Shown here in pieces: positions 8,726 to 17,792 of a stretch of 34,266 nucleotides of DNA. The DNA is from Prevotellaceae bacterium (GTDB lineage: Bacteria; Bacteroidota; Bacteroidia; Bacteroidales; UBA932). Position numbers and translations under genes: made by a program. The DNA is taken from NCBI GenBank assembly GCA_031270845.1, contig JAISXF010000025.1:1-34266 (forward strand). Reading direction: 5' to 3'. Positions within the stretch are counted from its first letter, which is position 1. Each line of letters starts with the position of its first letter. Below the pieces are notes generated by a model. It did not search any database. It was not told the DNA's origin and worked only from the letters and a program-made list of their open reading frames with translations.

Positions 8726-8743
8726 CACCTGTATATACAGGTG
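8726..8743. promoter_or_regulatory. Perfect 18-bp palindrome upstream of DUF6261 copy 2
   Basis: CACCTGTATATACAGGTG is a perfect dyad 41 bp from the start codon. It could be an operator for a dimeric regulator or a leader hairpin. It is not in phase with the adjacent 21-bp ladder, so it is probably a separate element. Confidence 0.6.
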
Positions 8744-8799
8744 TTGTTTTTTGCAGCATTACGATTCCCTTACGGAAAACGGTCGCGTAAGCGTATGCA

Positions 8800-9175
8800 C
8801 GACGCCCCCGACGGGATAAACCGCGCTGCATTTTGCGGCGTGCCTTCCCCTGTCGGGGGAGAGCGCCCCGCATTTTGCGGCGTGCCATCCCCCATCGGGG
8901 GAGGGCGCCCCGCAGATTGCAGCGCCATTTCCTCCGCAGGGGGAAACTGCCCCGCACCTTGCGCGGAAATTCCCCCCGCAGGGGGAAACGTCACGCAAGT
9001 TGCGACGCCATTCCCCCCAATGGGGGAAAACCCCACGCAAGTTGCGTGGAGAGTTCTCCCAACAGGGAAAAACCTCGCGCAGGCCTTACGGAGGCTTCTC
9101 CCTGTGGAGAAAAACCTCGCGCAAGCATTGCGAAGATGTCTCCACCCGGAGTTTTGGCGCTGCTTTTTGCAGCTT
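8800..9175. repeat. Degenerate 42-bp array with dyads every 21 bp (array B)
   Basis: Units of about 42 bp alternate two dyads: a CGCA/TGCG type (CCGCATTTTGCGG) and a CCCC/GGGG type (TCCCCCATCGGGGGA). Dyad centres fall near 8811, 8832, 8853, 8874, 8895, 8916, 8937, 8958, 8979, 8999, 9020, 9041, 9062, 9104, 9126, 9146 and 9166, a 21-bp step with one 1-bp slip near 8999. The arms change by compensating substitutions between units, so pairing is kept while sequence drifts. Several reading frames stay open through it on both strands because 42 is a multiple of three; I do not treat them as genes. Confidence 0.88.
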
Positions 9176-9269
9176 GATAAAAACGGAAAATTATACATCC
9201 TTATATTTTATTTTATTTTTAACGCTCTTATACGTTGCCGCCCTGTTTTCTTCTTCTAAAACGGCGCCA

Positions 9270-9277
9270 CAAAGGTA
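9270..9277 (-). promoter_or_regulatory. -7 box upstream of array B and DUF6261 copy 2
   Basis: On the minus strand it reads TACCTTTG, an exact TAnnTTTG match, 48 bp after the GH106 stop codon. A start near 9263 would place array B and the 18-bp palindrome in a ~580-nt untranslated leader. No TTTG -33 box is seen (GTTG lies about 22 nt upstream). Confidence 0.5.
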
Positions 9278-9324
9278 CAAAAAAAATAATTCAGTTTCGC
9301 AACATTTGCTATATTATTTTAATG

Positions 9325-12156
9325 TTAAGTATTTACCGTTACCGGCCCTACCATACCAACCGGCTGCCACGCTTGATGTTGCGTCCACGCATGACCGACG
9401 GCATTGGCCGGATTTTCTTTAAAATAATTGCCCACCGTCGTCGTAACGGTGACGCAAACTGTCCGACGCTGCCGCGCGGTGCGTTCCGGCAGCCGGTAGC
9501 GGTGGCGTCCGTACCACCGGCAGCCTAACTGTACCCCGTCTATCGACACCTCCGACACCCCATAGACACGCCCTAAATCAAGCCATTGCGCCGGTTCTGC
9601 GGCGGTGTCGTCGAATGTCGTTTCATAATAGAGCCGGCCGGCAAAGGCGCGCGTGCGCTCGTCGGAGGCGAGGTCGAAGAGCGCCGGCACGTCTGTCTCG
9701 CGTACCGTGCCGTTGAGGTGTTTCATGCGGAGCTTCCAATTATTTAACGTTGCGATAACAGCGCCTAATGGAGGCTCCTGCGTAGCGTCCGCGACAGCGG
9801 TATTTTCATCAAAGACAAGCAACTGCGACGCGGCGGGCGATAGCTCCACCGGCAATGTTCCGTCCGCCGCAAGTGGCAGCCTGTGCCGCGCGCCGGTTTC
9901 GGCGTCCCACAACCAGGGCGTGCCGGCCACCCCGGGGAAGGCGCAGCGCAGGCTGAATGTGGCGTCGGTACTACAGTTGCTGATGAAAAAAATATTTTTT
10001 TCCGCAGTCCGGTGCCGTATTTGGCTCACGTACGCATTCGGACGGTCGATGCGCATATACGGTTCGATGCCGCATTGCCGCTGTATGCGCCCGAACCACG
10101 CCACGGCGTCGCCATCCGACGGAGTGTCAGTGGTTAGCACCCGTGAAGGATGGCTGCGCTGTATCCTGGCTATCGTCTGCGCCACTGCGCGGTCGTTGCG
10201 CCGGTAATTGCGAAATCCCGTTGATTTACAGGGCGCTTTTCCGACAAACAGCAGCCGTCCGCCACGCTCGACAAAGCGTGCCAGCGCAGTGGCCGTGGCC
10301 GGCGCCATCGACTCCACTTCGAGCAGCATAAGTGTATGATACTGACGGTCGCCATAGCGGAGCATCCCGTCCTCTGCCGCGCTCTGCTGGATAATCGACT
10401 CGCTGATGTAGTCGCAGGCGTTGCCGTTATGATGGATGCCCTCCCACACGCGGTACTGGTATTCAGGATAATGCCTTTCGGGGAACGGGTCGCGCTGCGG
10501 GCTGTAGAGCGACCACATGTCGGCCAGCGGGTGCATCACGGCGATGTCGGCAAAGGCATCGGAGGCCTGTAATACCGAAGAAATCCGCGCTTTATAGGCC
10601 GTCCATAATTTAAAAAACGGCCACCACGGGTTGCGTTCGTTGAGGAACATGCCGTATCGAATCCAGCCCGGGAAGGGCGCTTCGGGCGGGGAGTAGTTAA
10701 AACCGTGCAGAATGGAGTGCGTTACACCCGACAGATTGCTCTGGTCGCCTGTCAGTTTGAGCCGCTCGAGCGTGGCGTTGAATACGGCATCCGTATTTGT
10801 CGATTCCTCGCAGCTCACCGTCCGTCGGCCAGCATAATGCGCCGCCGATGCCACAAACTTATTGACATTCGCATACGCCGGCCGCCGCGAGAGGTCGTGG
10901 TCCCGGCCTCCGTCATTGCTCCAGAGCCATGTCTCGCATTCGGGAATGTCCACCGCAAGCGACGCCTCGAGCGGGTGGAACTCGCGTCCGTATGCCTGCA
11001 CCCGCGACTGGAACCCGTGCTGCCGGCACCACCGTGAATACGGAATCAGGAAGCGGTCGCGGATAATATCCATGCATGTAACAAAAAAATCGTGCCGCAC
11101 ACGTGCCACAACCTCCTTTGCCTCACCCGACAGCAGCGTTACATCGGTACCGTCGATGGCATGCCCCATGTGCCCGACGCGGTAGAGCACGAAGGGCAGG
11201 TAGGGGCAAATGTCGTAGCCCCGACGCCGTTGAAATTCGGCGGGAAAATCGGGGCACCAGTTGGCGCCTTCGAGTTCCATGCTGTCGCAAAACAGGGCGC
11301 GGAAGCGCTCCGTATCAGCGAGCGCAGGAAACAACCTGTCCGACATGCGCGCAAGGAATTTTTCCACCGCATCCTGCCGGAAATGGTTCAGCACCGGCCC
11401 GGCGGCGCCCGGCGCACCGTTAATCACGGCCTGAAACCCGGTTACCCTGACCAGCGCATAGAGGATATGCTCCCCTTCGGGGATGTTGAACATCAGGGCA
11501 TCCTGTGCGGCATCGAAGGGCAGGCGCTGCGGCGGTGCAAAATGCTCCATTTGCAGGGGCGCCAGGTAGAGGGCATGGAGTTCAGTTGTCGCGCCTTCGT
11601 ACTTGAAGCCGATGTCCGGCGCGGCCTGTGCCAGCAGGTCAGCCCTTGATATGGAAAGCGTTCCGGCACCGGACACCTTCCTCCCGCCGGCAGAGAGCAG
11701 TTGTGAACGCTCGTTCGGCGCCAGAAACTCCGCCCCGAACGGCCATCCCGACCCGACAATGATGTCGCACACCATGCCGCGTTCCTTTGCGCCGTGCAGC
11801 GCTACCTTCACCATATCAATCCATTCCGCGCTCAACCATTCCATCGAAGGGATGGCGAGGTCGTCGCCGCCGGGGAAAGCTATGGGATTAATTTCCACGC
11901 CGCCGATGCCGGCGCTGCACAGGACGTCTAATTCGCGCAGTATTTCGGTGGCTGTCAATTTATTTCCGTTCCACCACCAGCGCACGAACGGTTTTGCCGT
12001 TACCGGCGGGTTTTGAAAAATGATAAACAGGTTGTCGTTCCCGGCAGCTGTCGCGCGCGCCCGCAGCGGGTATGCCCGCAGCGCCGGTATTGCGGCGGCG
12101 AGCGCCACAGAGGTCTTTATAAACCCCCGTCTTGAGATAGGGTAATGCTCATACAT
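9325..12156 (-). CDS. GH106-like alpha-L-rhamnosidase family protein
   Basis: GH106 enzymes remove alpha-L-rhamnose from glycans. The 943-aa protein begins with a twin-arginine-like signal (SRRGFIK, residues 8-14, then a hydrophobic stretch to ~30) rather than a lipobox, so it is probably folded before export to the periplasm. The N-terminal FVRWWWNGNKLTATEILREL block (~57-76), followed by AGIGGVEI, is typical of the large PF17132 family. The C-terminal ~150 residues (LYYETTF onwards) look like a GH2-type sugar-binding beta-sandwich. PF17132 also includes uncharacterised branches, so rhamnosidase activity is a family-based prediction. It is separated from GH76 by 320 bp with a possible own promoter. 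Confidence 0.8.
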   Translation of the reverse strand: MYEHYPISRRGFIKTSVALAAAIPALRAYPLRARATAAGNDNLFIIFQNPPVTAKPFVRWWWNGNKLTATEILRELDVLCSAGIGGVEINPIAFPGGDDLAIPSMEWLSAEWIDMVKVALHGAKERGMVCDIIVGSGWPFGAEFLAPNERSQLLSAGGRKVSGAGTLSISRADLLAQAAPDIGFKYEGATTELHALYLAPLQMEHFAPPQRLPFDAAQDALMFNIPEGEHILYALVRVTGFQAVINGAPGAAGPVLNHFRQDAVEKFLARMSDRLFPALADTERFRALFCDSMELEGANWCPDFPAEFQRRRGYDICPYLPFVLYRVGHMGHAIDGTDVTLLSGEAKEVVARVRHDFFVTCMDIIRDRFLIPYSRWCRQHGFQSRVQAYGREFHPLEASLAVDIPECETWLWSNDGGRDHDLSRRPAYANVNKFVASAAHYAGRRTVSCEESTNTDAVFNATLERLKLTGDQSNLSGVTHSILHGFNYSPPEAPFPGWIRYGMFLNERNPWWPFFKLWTAYKARISSVLQASDAFADIAVMHPLADMWSLYSPQRDPFPERHYPEYQYRVWEGIHHNGNACDYISESIIQQSAAEDGMLRYGDRQYHTLMLLEVESMAPATATALARFVERGGRLLFVGKAPCKSTGFRNYRRNDRAVAQTIARIQRSHPSRVLTTDTPSDGDAVAWFGRIQRQCGIEPYMRIDRPNAYVSQIRHRTAEKNIFFISNCSTDATFSLRCAFPGVAGTPWLWDAETGARHRLPLAADGTLPVELSPAASQLLVFDENTAVADATQEPPLGAVIATLNNWKLRMKHLNGTVRETDVPALFDLASDERTRAFAGRLYYETTFDDTAAEPAQWLDLGRVYGVSEVSIDGVQLGCRWYGRHRYRLPERTARQRRTVCVTVTTTVGNYFKENPANAVGHAWTQHQAWQPVGMVGPVTVNT

Positions 12157-12476
12157 AATGTTGATAATTAATAATTAATGATAAATATATTCAGGATAAA
12201 CGGGCTTCCTGCGGTTTGCGTTTCTTGCTTACCGCAAATGCTGTTGTCTGTTTTTAAATTCTACACGCCTGTCCTGCCGCTGCTTTCGGCTGCTTCCTTT
12301 CGTCTGCGGAGGTTCCCTTTTGTCTTTATTATTTACTAATAATGCGACAAAGATAGTGAAATCGGTGAAATTTTCAACTCGCCATACGCCATCGCTACAG
12401 CACATGTTTTTACAGAAACGCCCGGACATGGCTTGCACCTTGCCCGGGCGTTACTGCAAAAGGAATTTCGGCGTTT
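12157..12476. other. 320-bp gap between GH76 and GH106 genes
   Basis: Next to the GH106 start is a short AT-rich run in 7-bp steps (words such as TTAATAA and TTAATGA, 12162-12189). A hairpin at 12417-12452 (AACGCCCGG pairing with CCGGGCGTT, 18-nt loop) lies 24 bp after the GH76 stop and lacks a T-tract. A promoter box at 12348 is listed separately. I see no gene in it. Confidence 0.6.
12348..12355 (-). promoter_or_regulatory. Candidate -7 box for the GH106 gene
   Basis: The minus strand reads TATCTTTG, an exact TAnnTTTG match, with GTTG about 19 nt upstream in place of TTTG. It would give a leader of about 185 nt and make the distal half of the PUL a separate transcription unit. Confidence 0.5.
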
Positions 12477-13685
12477 TTATTCTACCGGCTGCAGTACATT
12501 CATTGCTTCCAGCAGCGTGCAGCCCGAAACGTGTTCCTGACACCCCGCCGTACCCGACGTGCGGGCGCTGTTCCAGTTATCGCTAAAGAGCGACTGGTAG
12601 TCCCCTTCTTTGGTGGTGCCGCTTGTCCAGAGGGTCGTGGCGTTGTACACCATAAAGGTATGGAACTGCTGCCGGACGGCTTTTTCGACGTTCGTATCGT
12701 TTATCAGCTTCACGAAATAACGGATAAAGATGCCTTTGAAGAGGCCGCCATCGCCGGTTCCTTCGCTGCGCAGGATGCCGGCGGCCTGGTTCATCGGGGC
12801 GCCGTTGGTGGTGGCTCGGGTGGCGAGGCGTACGGCATCGTCGAGGTAGGCTTTGGTGCCCGTTATCTTATAGAGCTCGTGCGCGGTACCAAGCACCGTA
12901 CCCACGTTATAGGATAATGACGTCCCGCCAACCACATTGTTTTGGTTGATATTGTCGGCCACATCGTAGGAAGCGGTTATAAGCACCGCTTTGAGCCATG
13001 CGTAAATCCGTTCGGCATCGGCTCTGTACTTGGCCTTCGCCGTCGGGTCGTCGGTTACGAGATTATAAAGCCTGCAGGCAGCAATTCCGGCAGGGCCGTT
13101 AGAGCAGGCGTTCTTGCTTGGGTTTGCCGTCGTGCACCAGAGGATTCCGCCGCCGCCGGGCGTGTCCGACCACTGGGTAATAATCCAGTCATCGTAGATT
13201 TGACGGGCGGTGGTGAGGTATTGCTGGTTCTGCGAGGTTTCGTACATGCGCAGCATGGTGAGGACAATCCACTCCATATCGTCGATGTAGTTGTTGCTCC
13301 ACTTGGCGCCGTTGCCTATTCTTACGCCGTTAAACCATTTGGTGTAATAGTCGGAATAGCGGGTGTCGCCGGTGCGGATGTAGGCGTCGATGACCGCATC
13401 GAGGGCATGAGCCTGCGGCCAGTATTGGAAACCTGTTCCCTGCGTCGCGGGCGGCGTAAAGCTCATTCGGAAATAGCCGTTTCCTTCGTTCCAGAAGGCG
13501 CTCAGGAGGCGGCTTATGGCGCTGTCGGCCGCATTAGCCCAGTAGGTTGTGGGTACCGGCTCGGGGTCGGGGTCGGTGTTGGATGTGCCGGTGTCGGCAG
13601 CGGGGCGGGGATAATAGACATCGTCCACCTGTCCACATGCCACTATCAGCAGCATGACGGTTAAAATAAATGCAATTTTTTTCAT
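12477..13685 (-). CDS. GH76 endo-alpha-1,6-mannanase family lipoprotein
   Basis: GH76 enzymes cut the alpha-1,6-mannose backbone of fungal mannans. The 402-aa protein has a lipoprotein signal (LIVACG, Cys17). The residues after Cys (GQVDD) carry acidic residues as in Bacteroidetes surface-export signals, so it is probably surface-exposed. A Pro/Asp/Thr-rich linker (~28-47) leads to the alpha/alpha barrel. The catalytic Asp pair of the family is present in NNYIDDMEWI (Asp135 and Asp136). The start is 18 bp after the upstream SusE/F-like stop, so it shares the PUL operon. The family call is strong. Confidence 0.93.
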   Translation of the reverse strand: MKKIAFILTVMLLIVACGQVDDVYYPRPAADTGTSNTDPDPEPVPTTYWANAADSAISRLLSAFWNEGNGYFRMSFTPPATQGTGFQYWPQAHALDAVIDAYIRTGDTRYSDYYTKWFNGVRIGNGAKWSNNYIDDMEWIVLTMLRMYETSQNQQYLTTARQIYDDWIITQWSDTPGGGGILWCTTANPSKNACSNGPAGIAACRLYNLVTDDPTAKAKYRADAERIYAWLKAVLITASYDVADNINQNNVVGGTSLSYNVGTVLGTAHELYKITGTKAYLDDAVRLATRATTNGAPMNQAAGILRSEGTGDGGLFKGIFIRYFVKLINDTNVEKAVRQQFHTFMVYNATTLWTSGTTKEGDYQSLFSDNWNSARTSGTAGCQEHVSGCTLLEAMNVLQPVE

Positions 13686-13703
13686 ATCGGTACTGTTAAA
13701 TAA

Positions 13704-15863
13704 TTATCGTCTGGTGATCATGTGAGTGTACGTTTCGTCGGCCTTGAGGGAGACGGTTACGTCGTACGTATTACTGTTCCAGCCGCTGTGGCCGGCGATT
13801 TTCCACACATAGCCGTCCGTCCACTGCTGGGTTACGTACTGTTGCCGGATGTAATAGTAACTCGGGTCGCCGGTCGGCTCGTTGTCGTGCGTCTGTCCCG
13901 GAGGGTTGGCCCATATCCACTGCGAGCGTCCGCTGTTGGTGGTACTGTTATCCTGCATGCGGAATTTATAGCGGTTGTCGCCATTGCCGTTCGTACATTC
14001 GTTAGCGCCGAAGGTAACGGTCTTTTTCCATACGCCATTGCCGTCATAATCCAGTGCGGTTTCGCGATCCCACCAGAGGATATACCACGTTACGCTTGTG
14101 ATTTTCGTAAACACGGCCACATCGGTATTAAAGTTAAGTACTATTTTATAGACAGCCGTTTCGGCGGGGGTTGTTGTGCCTCCCTCGACGATAGCATTCG
14201 CCGCCGTAACAGAGAACTGCCGCGGGGTGCCGGTACGGGCATTGACAAAATAGTAGGTATTGCCGGTGGTGAGGCGCGTATAGATTTCAAATTCGCCGTC
14301 GGCTGTTTTCTTCAGCGGGATAGCATTGGCGAGGGTGGTTCCGGCTTCGGAGGCAGCGCCGGTGATGTACGCCACAGCGGGTATTCCGGGAAACCGCGTA
14401 ACGGTAAGCTTGCGGGGCGGTATTGAGGCGATGCCGCTCGTGGTGAGTACCGTTGTCTGCACGCTCCACCATATATCGCCGGAGCCTTCGGCCGCGATAC
14501 CGGCGGCGGCGGCTATCGACTCAAGAGCCGTATGGAGGACGGTGGCCGTAGCGGCAAAGCTGTTATTATCGGCCGCGAGGGCGCCTATCTCATTCGTTCC
14601 GGCGGCATCGCTGTAGAAGATGACCGTATATTTCGGCGTCGGGCCGGTGCCTGACGAGGGCGTCCACTGGAAGGTGCTCGCCGCGTTCGGCACCTTGCTT
14701 AAGGCGACCGAGGCGCCGTCGGCAGGAGCGATAAAGCTGTTGACGGGATAGACCGTCAAGTCGCCGGCATCGACAACGTGGGTATAGTGGTCGTTGTCGG
14801 GCGACATGTCGAGGGTGAGCGTTATCGGCTGGTTGCTGAGTTCGGTCATGTAGCGGAACGAATAGCGCGCCCGCTGGCTCGAGCTTGTGCTGTGGTTATT
14901 CTGATAAACGAAGAAATAATCGCCTTCGAGTATCTGGGGCGGATTTGCCTGTCCGGCCTGCGTATTGCATCCCCACGAGCGGTCGGTACCGCCGACATTG
15001 GCCACGAACTTGTACTGGTTGTTACTGCCCGTGAGAGCGCCGAGCGTAACGGCATGCTCCCATTTACCATATCCTTTATACGTCATCGGCGTATAGACAT
15101 TGGCGCTGGGCACAAAGTAGCGGACGTTGTTGATGGCCGTAACGGTCATTTTGGCGGTGGTAAAGTTGAGGGTAATGAAATAGACCCCTTCGGCCGCGAC
15201 GGTAAGGGCATCGGAGCCTTCGACCACAAAGTCGTCGCGGACGGTGAAAGTACGACCGCCGCCGGGCGTGTTTTTATTCGTAAAATAAAACCCTTCGCCG
15301 GCTTTGAGGAGGGTGTATATTTCATACGTCCCTTCGCCGGTAACGCGAAATGCCGGCGCGGCCGACACGTCGGTACTGCCTTCGGAACCCGCGCCGGTGA
15401 TGTAAAGGCTCACGGGGAAGTCGTTGAAGGCGGTGTAGGAGCTAATCGAGAGCGTTCGTTTTTCGGACACCGTTTCGAGCATTCCCTTTACCGTTACGAC
15501 GCCCCACTGAATGGTTCCGGCAGTGCGGGGAGCGATGCCGGCGAGATGGGCAATTTCATTGAGCATCTGATGCGACACGGCAGTGGTGGTCGTTCGTTCT
15601 TCGGGCGCTACGCGATACAGTTCCTTGCCGCTGGCGTCGTAGAACGCGAGCTGGTAATAGACGCCTCCGACGGTACTTTTCCATTCAAAATCGACCTTCG
15701 CGGACGTGATATTGAAAAGTTCGACGGCGGCATTGTCGTCGGGCGCGATGAGGGTGGTGGGCGTTACGCCGTCGTTGGCGTATTCCATATCGTCCCTGCA
15801 TCCCGCGAAGGCGGGGATAACAAGCAGCAGGGCGATGATCCATTTATTGACTGTTGTCTTCAT
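13704..15863 (-). CDS. SusE/SusF-like glycan-binding lipoprotein with internal duplication
   Basis: This is an outer-surface glycan-binding lipoprotein of 719 aa with signal ending AFAGC (Cys22) followed by RDDME, an acidic surface-export type sequence. It contains two tandem copies of the same layout: a SusE-type Ig-like domain, then carbohydrate-binding beta-sandwiches. Compare VSLYITGAGSEGSTDVS at ~151-167 with VAYITGAASEAGTTLA in the second half, and the MTYKGYGKWEHAVTLG and LDYDGNGVWKKTVTFG pair. The duplication roughly doubles the length of its neighbour at 15889. It lies 25 bp downstream of that gene and 18 bp upstream of GH76. Confidence 0.87.
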   Translation of the reverse strand: MKTTVNKWIIALLLVIPAFAGCRDDMEYANDGVTPTTLIAPDDNAAVELFNITSAKVDFEWKSTVGGVYYQLAFYDASGKELYRVAPEERTTTTAVSHQMLNEIAHLAGIAPRTAGTIQWGVVTVKGMLETVSEKRTLSISSYTAFNDFPVSLYITGAGSEGSTDVSAAPAFRVTGEGTYEIYTLLKAGEGFYFTNKNTPGGGRTFTVRDDFVVEGSDALTVAAEGVYFITLNFTTAKMTVTAINNVRYFVPSANVYTPMTYKGYGKWEHAVTLGALTGSNNQYKFVANVGGTDRSWGCNTQAGQANPPQILEGDYFFVYQNNHSTSSSQRARYSFRYMTELSNQPITLTLDMSPDNDHYTHVVDAGDLTVYPVNSFIAPADGASVALSKVPNAASTFQWTPSSGTGPTPKYTVIFYSDAAGTNEIGALAADNNSFAATATVLHTALESIAAAAGIAAEGSGDIWWSVQTTVLTTSGIASIPPRKLTVTRFPGIPAVAYITGAASEAGTTLANAIPLKKTADGEFEIYTRLTTGNTYYFVNARTGTPRQFSVTAANAIVEGGTTTPAETAVYKIVLNFNTDVAVFTKITSVTWYILWWDRETALDYDGNGVWKKTVTFGANECTNGNGDNRYKFRMQDNSTTNSGRSQWIWANPPGQTHDNEPTGDPSYYYIRQQYVTQQWTDGYVWKIAGHSGWNSNTYDVTVSLKADETYTHMITRR

Positions 15864-15888
15864 GTTGGTATGTGTTTAAATTTGTTTT

Positions 15889-17028
15889 TCACTTTATTAC
15901 GAACCAGTGCGTGGCCGTGGCGCCGCCCATGTCGAGGTAAATATCGACGGTCTGCTCGCACACGGAGCCGTGGTATTTGAACTTCGGTCCCCACTGGTCG
16001 GCGGAGGTCGAGGGGTAGGTCTTAATATAGAAGTACTCCTTCGCGTCGATGGAGGCGGGCTTCCCGTCTTCGCCGGCATTCATCGGACCGAAACATTCCC
16101 ACGGCCAGGGGTTTCCGGCGATGTAAGCACGGAAATGATACCGGTCGTCCTGCGAACCGGCAGGCACGGCAACCCAGTAGTCGTTGGCGTCGAGATAATA
16201 GTTCCGCAGAATCCACAGCCCGCGCCCTTCATAGGTCATCGGCGAGAGCTCGGACTTGTAGCAGAGCCAGTGATTGACCGACGATACCAACTGCACGGAG
16301 GCCGATTTAACATTGAAATCGAGGCGGATACGGTATATCCCATTGCCGGGGACGGCCGCGGGGTTCGCCGTTTCGGACGCCAGTCCGCCTGCGAAAGCGT
16401 AACTGTGGGCGGGGTTTGCGGGGTCATCGACGATGAGGAACGTACCGTCGGAGAAGCGGGTATAAATTTCATATTCACCGTCGCCGGTAACGCGGAACGG
16501 CAGCGCGAGACTGACATCGGTGCCGGCCTCAGTGCCGGTACCGAGCAGGTAGAGGCGTTCGGGGATGAAATTGAAACCGAGTAACCGCTTAACATCAAGC
16601 TTATACGGCACGGCGTCGGAAACCGACTGATTCAGTCCGCGAGACGCCACGACCGACCAGTACAGCGTCCCCGTGCCACCCGACTCGATGGCGGCTTCGC
16701 CGGCGATACGGTTTATATCTTTATGAGATACAGCGACCTGTGTTTTCACACCGGCGTCGATACGGCCGAGTTCACGGCCGCCGGAGGGCGTTCCGAAAAA
16801 TACGATTTCGTACTGTACGGGATAGCCGTCTTCGCTCGCGCCCGGAAGCCACGAGAAATTTATCGCAGCGCCCGAACCGCTTTGCAGTTCAAGGAAGTAA
16901 CCATCGACAGGGAATAGCATTCCCGCCGGCGGCCGCACTTCCGCATCCTTATAATTCATGTTCTCGGTGCAGGCCGTGAAGGCGACTGCCAGAAGGAGGA
17001 ACATCGTAACAGATTTTATTTTTTTCAT
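15889..17028 (-). CDS. SusE-domain outer membrane lipoprotein
   Basis: The 379-aa protein carries a lipoprotein signal (FTAC, Cys20) followed by TENMN. An N-terminal SusE-like Ig domain (~35-140) is followed by two beta-sandwich segments with the same RLYLLGTGTEAGTDVS and MTYEGRGLW motifs seen in the larger neighbour, so the two are paralogues. It probably helps hold the polysaccharide at the surface next to SusCD. Unlike most PULs, its start is 764 bp from the susD stop, the gap being filled by array C. Its ATG overlaps by 4 bp (ATGA) the stop of an open frame running through that array. Confidence 0.88.
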   Translation of the reverse strand: MKKIKSVTMFLLLAVAFTACTENMNYKDAEVRPPAGMLFPVDGYFLELQSGSGAAINFSWLPGASEDGYPVQYEIVFFGTPSGGRELGRIDAGVKTQVAVSHKDINRIAGEAAIESGGTGTLYWSVVASRGLNQSVSDAVPYKLDVKRLLGFNFIPERLYLLGTGTEAGTDVSLALPFRVTGDGEYEIYTRFSDGTFLIVDDPANPAHSYAFAGGLASETANPAAVPGNGIYRIRLDFNVKSASVQLVSSVNHWLCYKSELSPMTYEGRGLWILRNYYLDANDYWVAVPAGSQDDRYHFRAYIAGNPWPWECFGPMNAGEDGKPASIDAKEYFYIKTYPSTSADQWGPKFKYHGSVCEQTVDIYLDMGGATATHWFVIK

Positions 17029-17114
17029 GTCTGTATATGGTTTTGGTTTTTTTGTTTTTTATTTTTATAAATGATTGAAATACACTCTTGGAAGATGATG
17101 TACGGAGGCGCCGG

Positions 17115-17588
17115 ACGGACGTACGTTTTGCCAAAAGGGACGTCCGTTTTGCGAAAACGGACGTACGTTTCGCGGATACGGACGTCCGTTTGACCGGGAC
17201 GGACGTCCGTTTTGCTGAGACGGACGTCCGTTTGACCGAGACGGACGTCCGTTTGATCGGGACGGACGTCCGTTTTGCAAAAACGTACGTCCGGACTGCT
17301 GAGGCGGACGTCCGGGCTGTTGGGACGGACGTACGTTTTGCAAAAAGGGACGTCCGTCCCGGTCAAACGGACGTCCGTCCTGCTCAAACGGACAGCCGTT
17401 TTCGGGAAACGTACGTACGTTTTTCCAAAACGGACGTCCGTTTTGGAAAAACGGGCGCACGATTTCGGGAAGCGGACGCACGGAATGCCGAAGCGGACGC
17501 ACGGCGCCGTGAAGCGGACATCCCGATTCACAGGTCGCCTGTGCGCATCCGCGAAGCGGACAATCGGCGTCGTGAAACGGCCCGTTTT
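17115..17588. repeat. 21-bp palindrome ladder between susD and susE (array C)
   Basis: At least 23 consecutive 21-bp units start at 17115, 17136, 17157 and so on to 17577 with no register slip. The core is the perfect palindrome ACGGACGTCCGT (variants ACGTACGTACGT, GCGGACGCACGG), followed by a variable 9-nt spacer. Cores are best in the middle and decay toward susD; in-phase remnants continue to ~17700 (for example near 17619, and two CCCGAATCC copies 21 bp apart at 17668 and 17689). Some spacers recur as reverse complements on the two sides of ~17310 (TTGACCGGG and CCCGGTCAA). No TAnnTTTG box is seen in the 764-bp gap, so the array is probably transcribed with the operon. The flanks 17029-17114 and 17701-17792 show nothing else clear. 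Confidence 0.93.
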
Positions 17589-17792
17589 TTTCGGTCGTCG
17601 CATGTCCTGATTTGAGACTCGGACGCCCAAATCCGCAAAAAAGATGTACGGATTCAAGACACGAATACCCGAATCCATAACCCGCCTGCCCGAATCCGTG
17701 AAACGCGCAGGCCTGCCCGGCATTCGGGCGGTTTCTTTGCCCGGCCACACTTCCGAAGGTATTTCTTTGCTGCATAATAGCTGATTTACACT

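Noticed and set aside
8700-9198. Overlapping ORFs on both strands in array B as genes
   Set aside because: At least four frames are open at once because the unit is a multiple of 3 and GC-rich; none has a family match or a convincing start.
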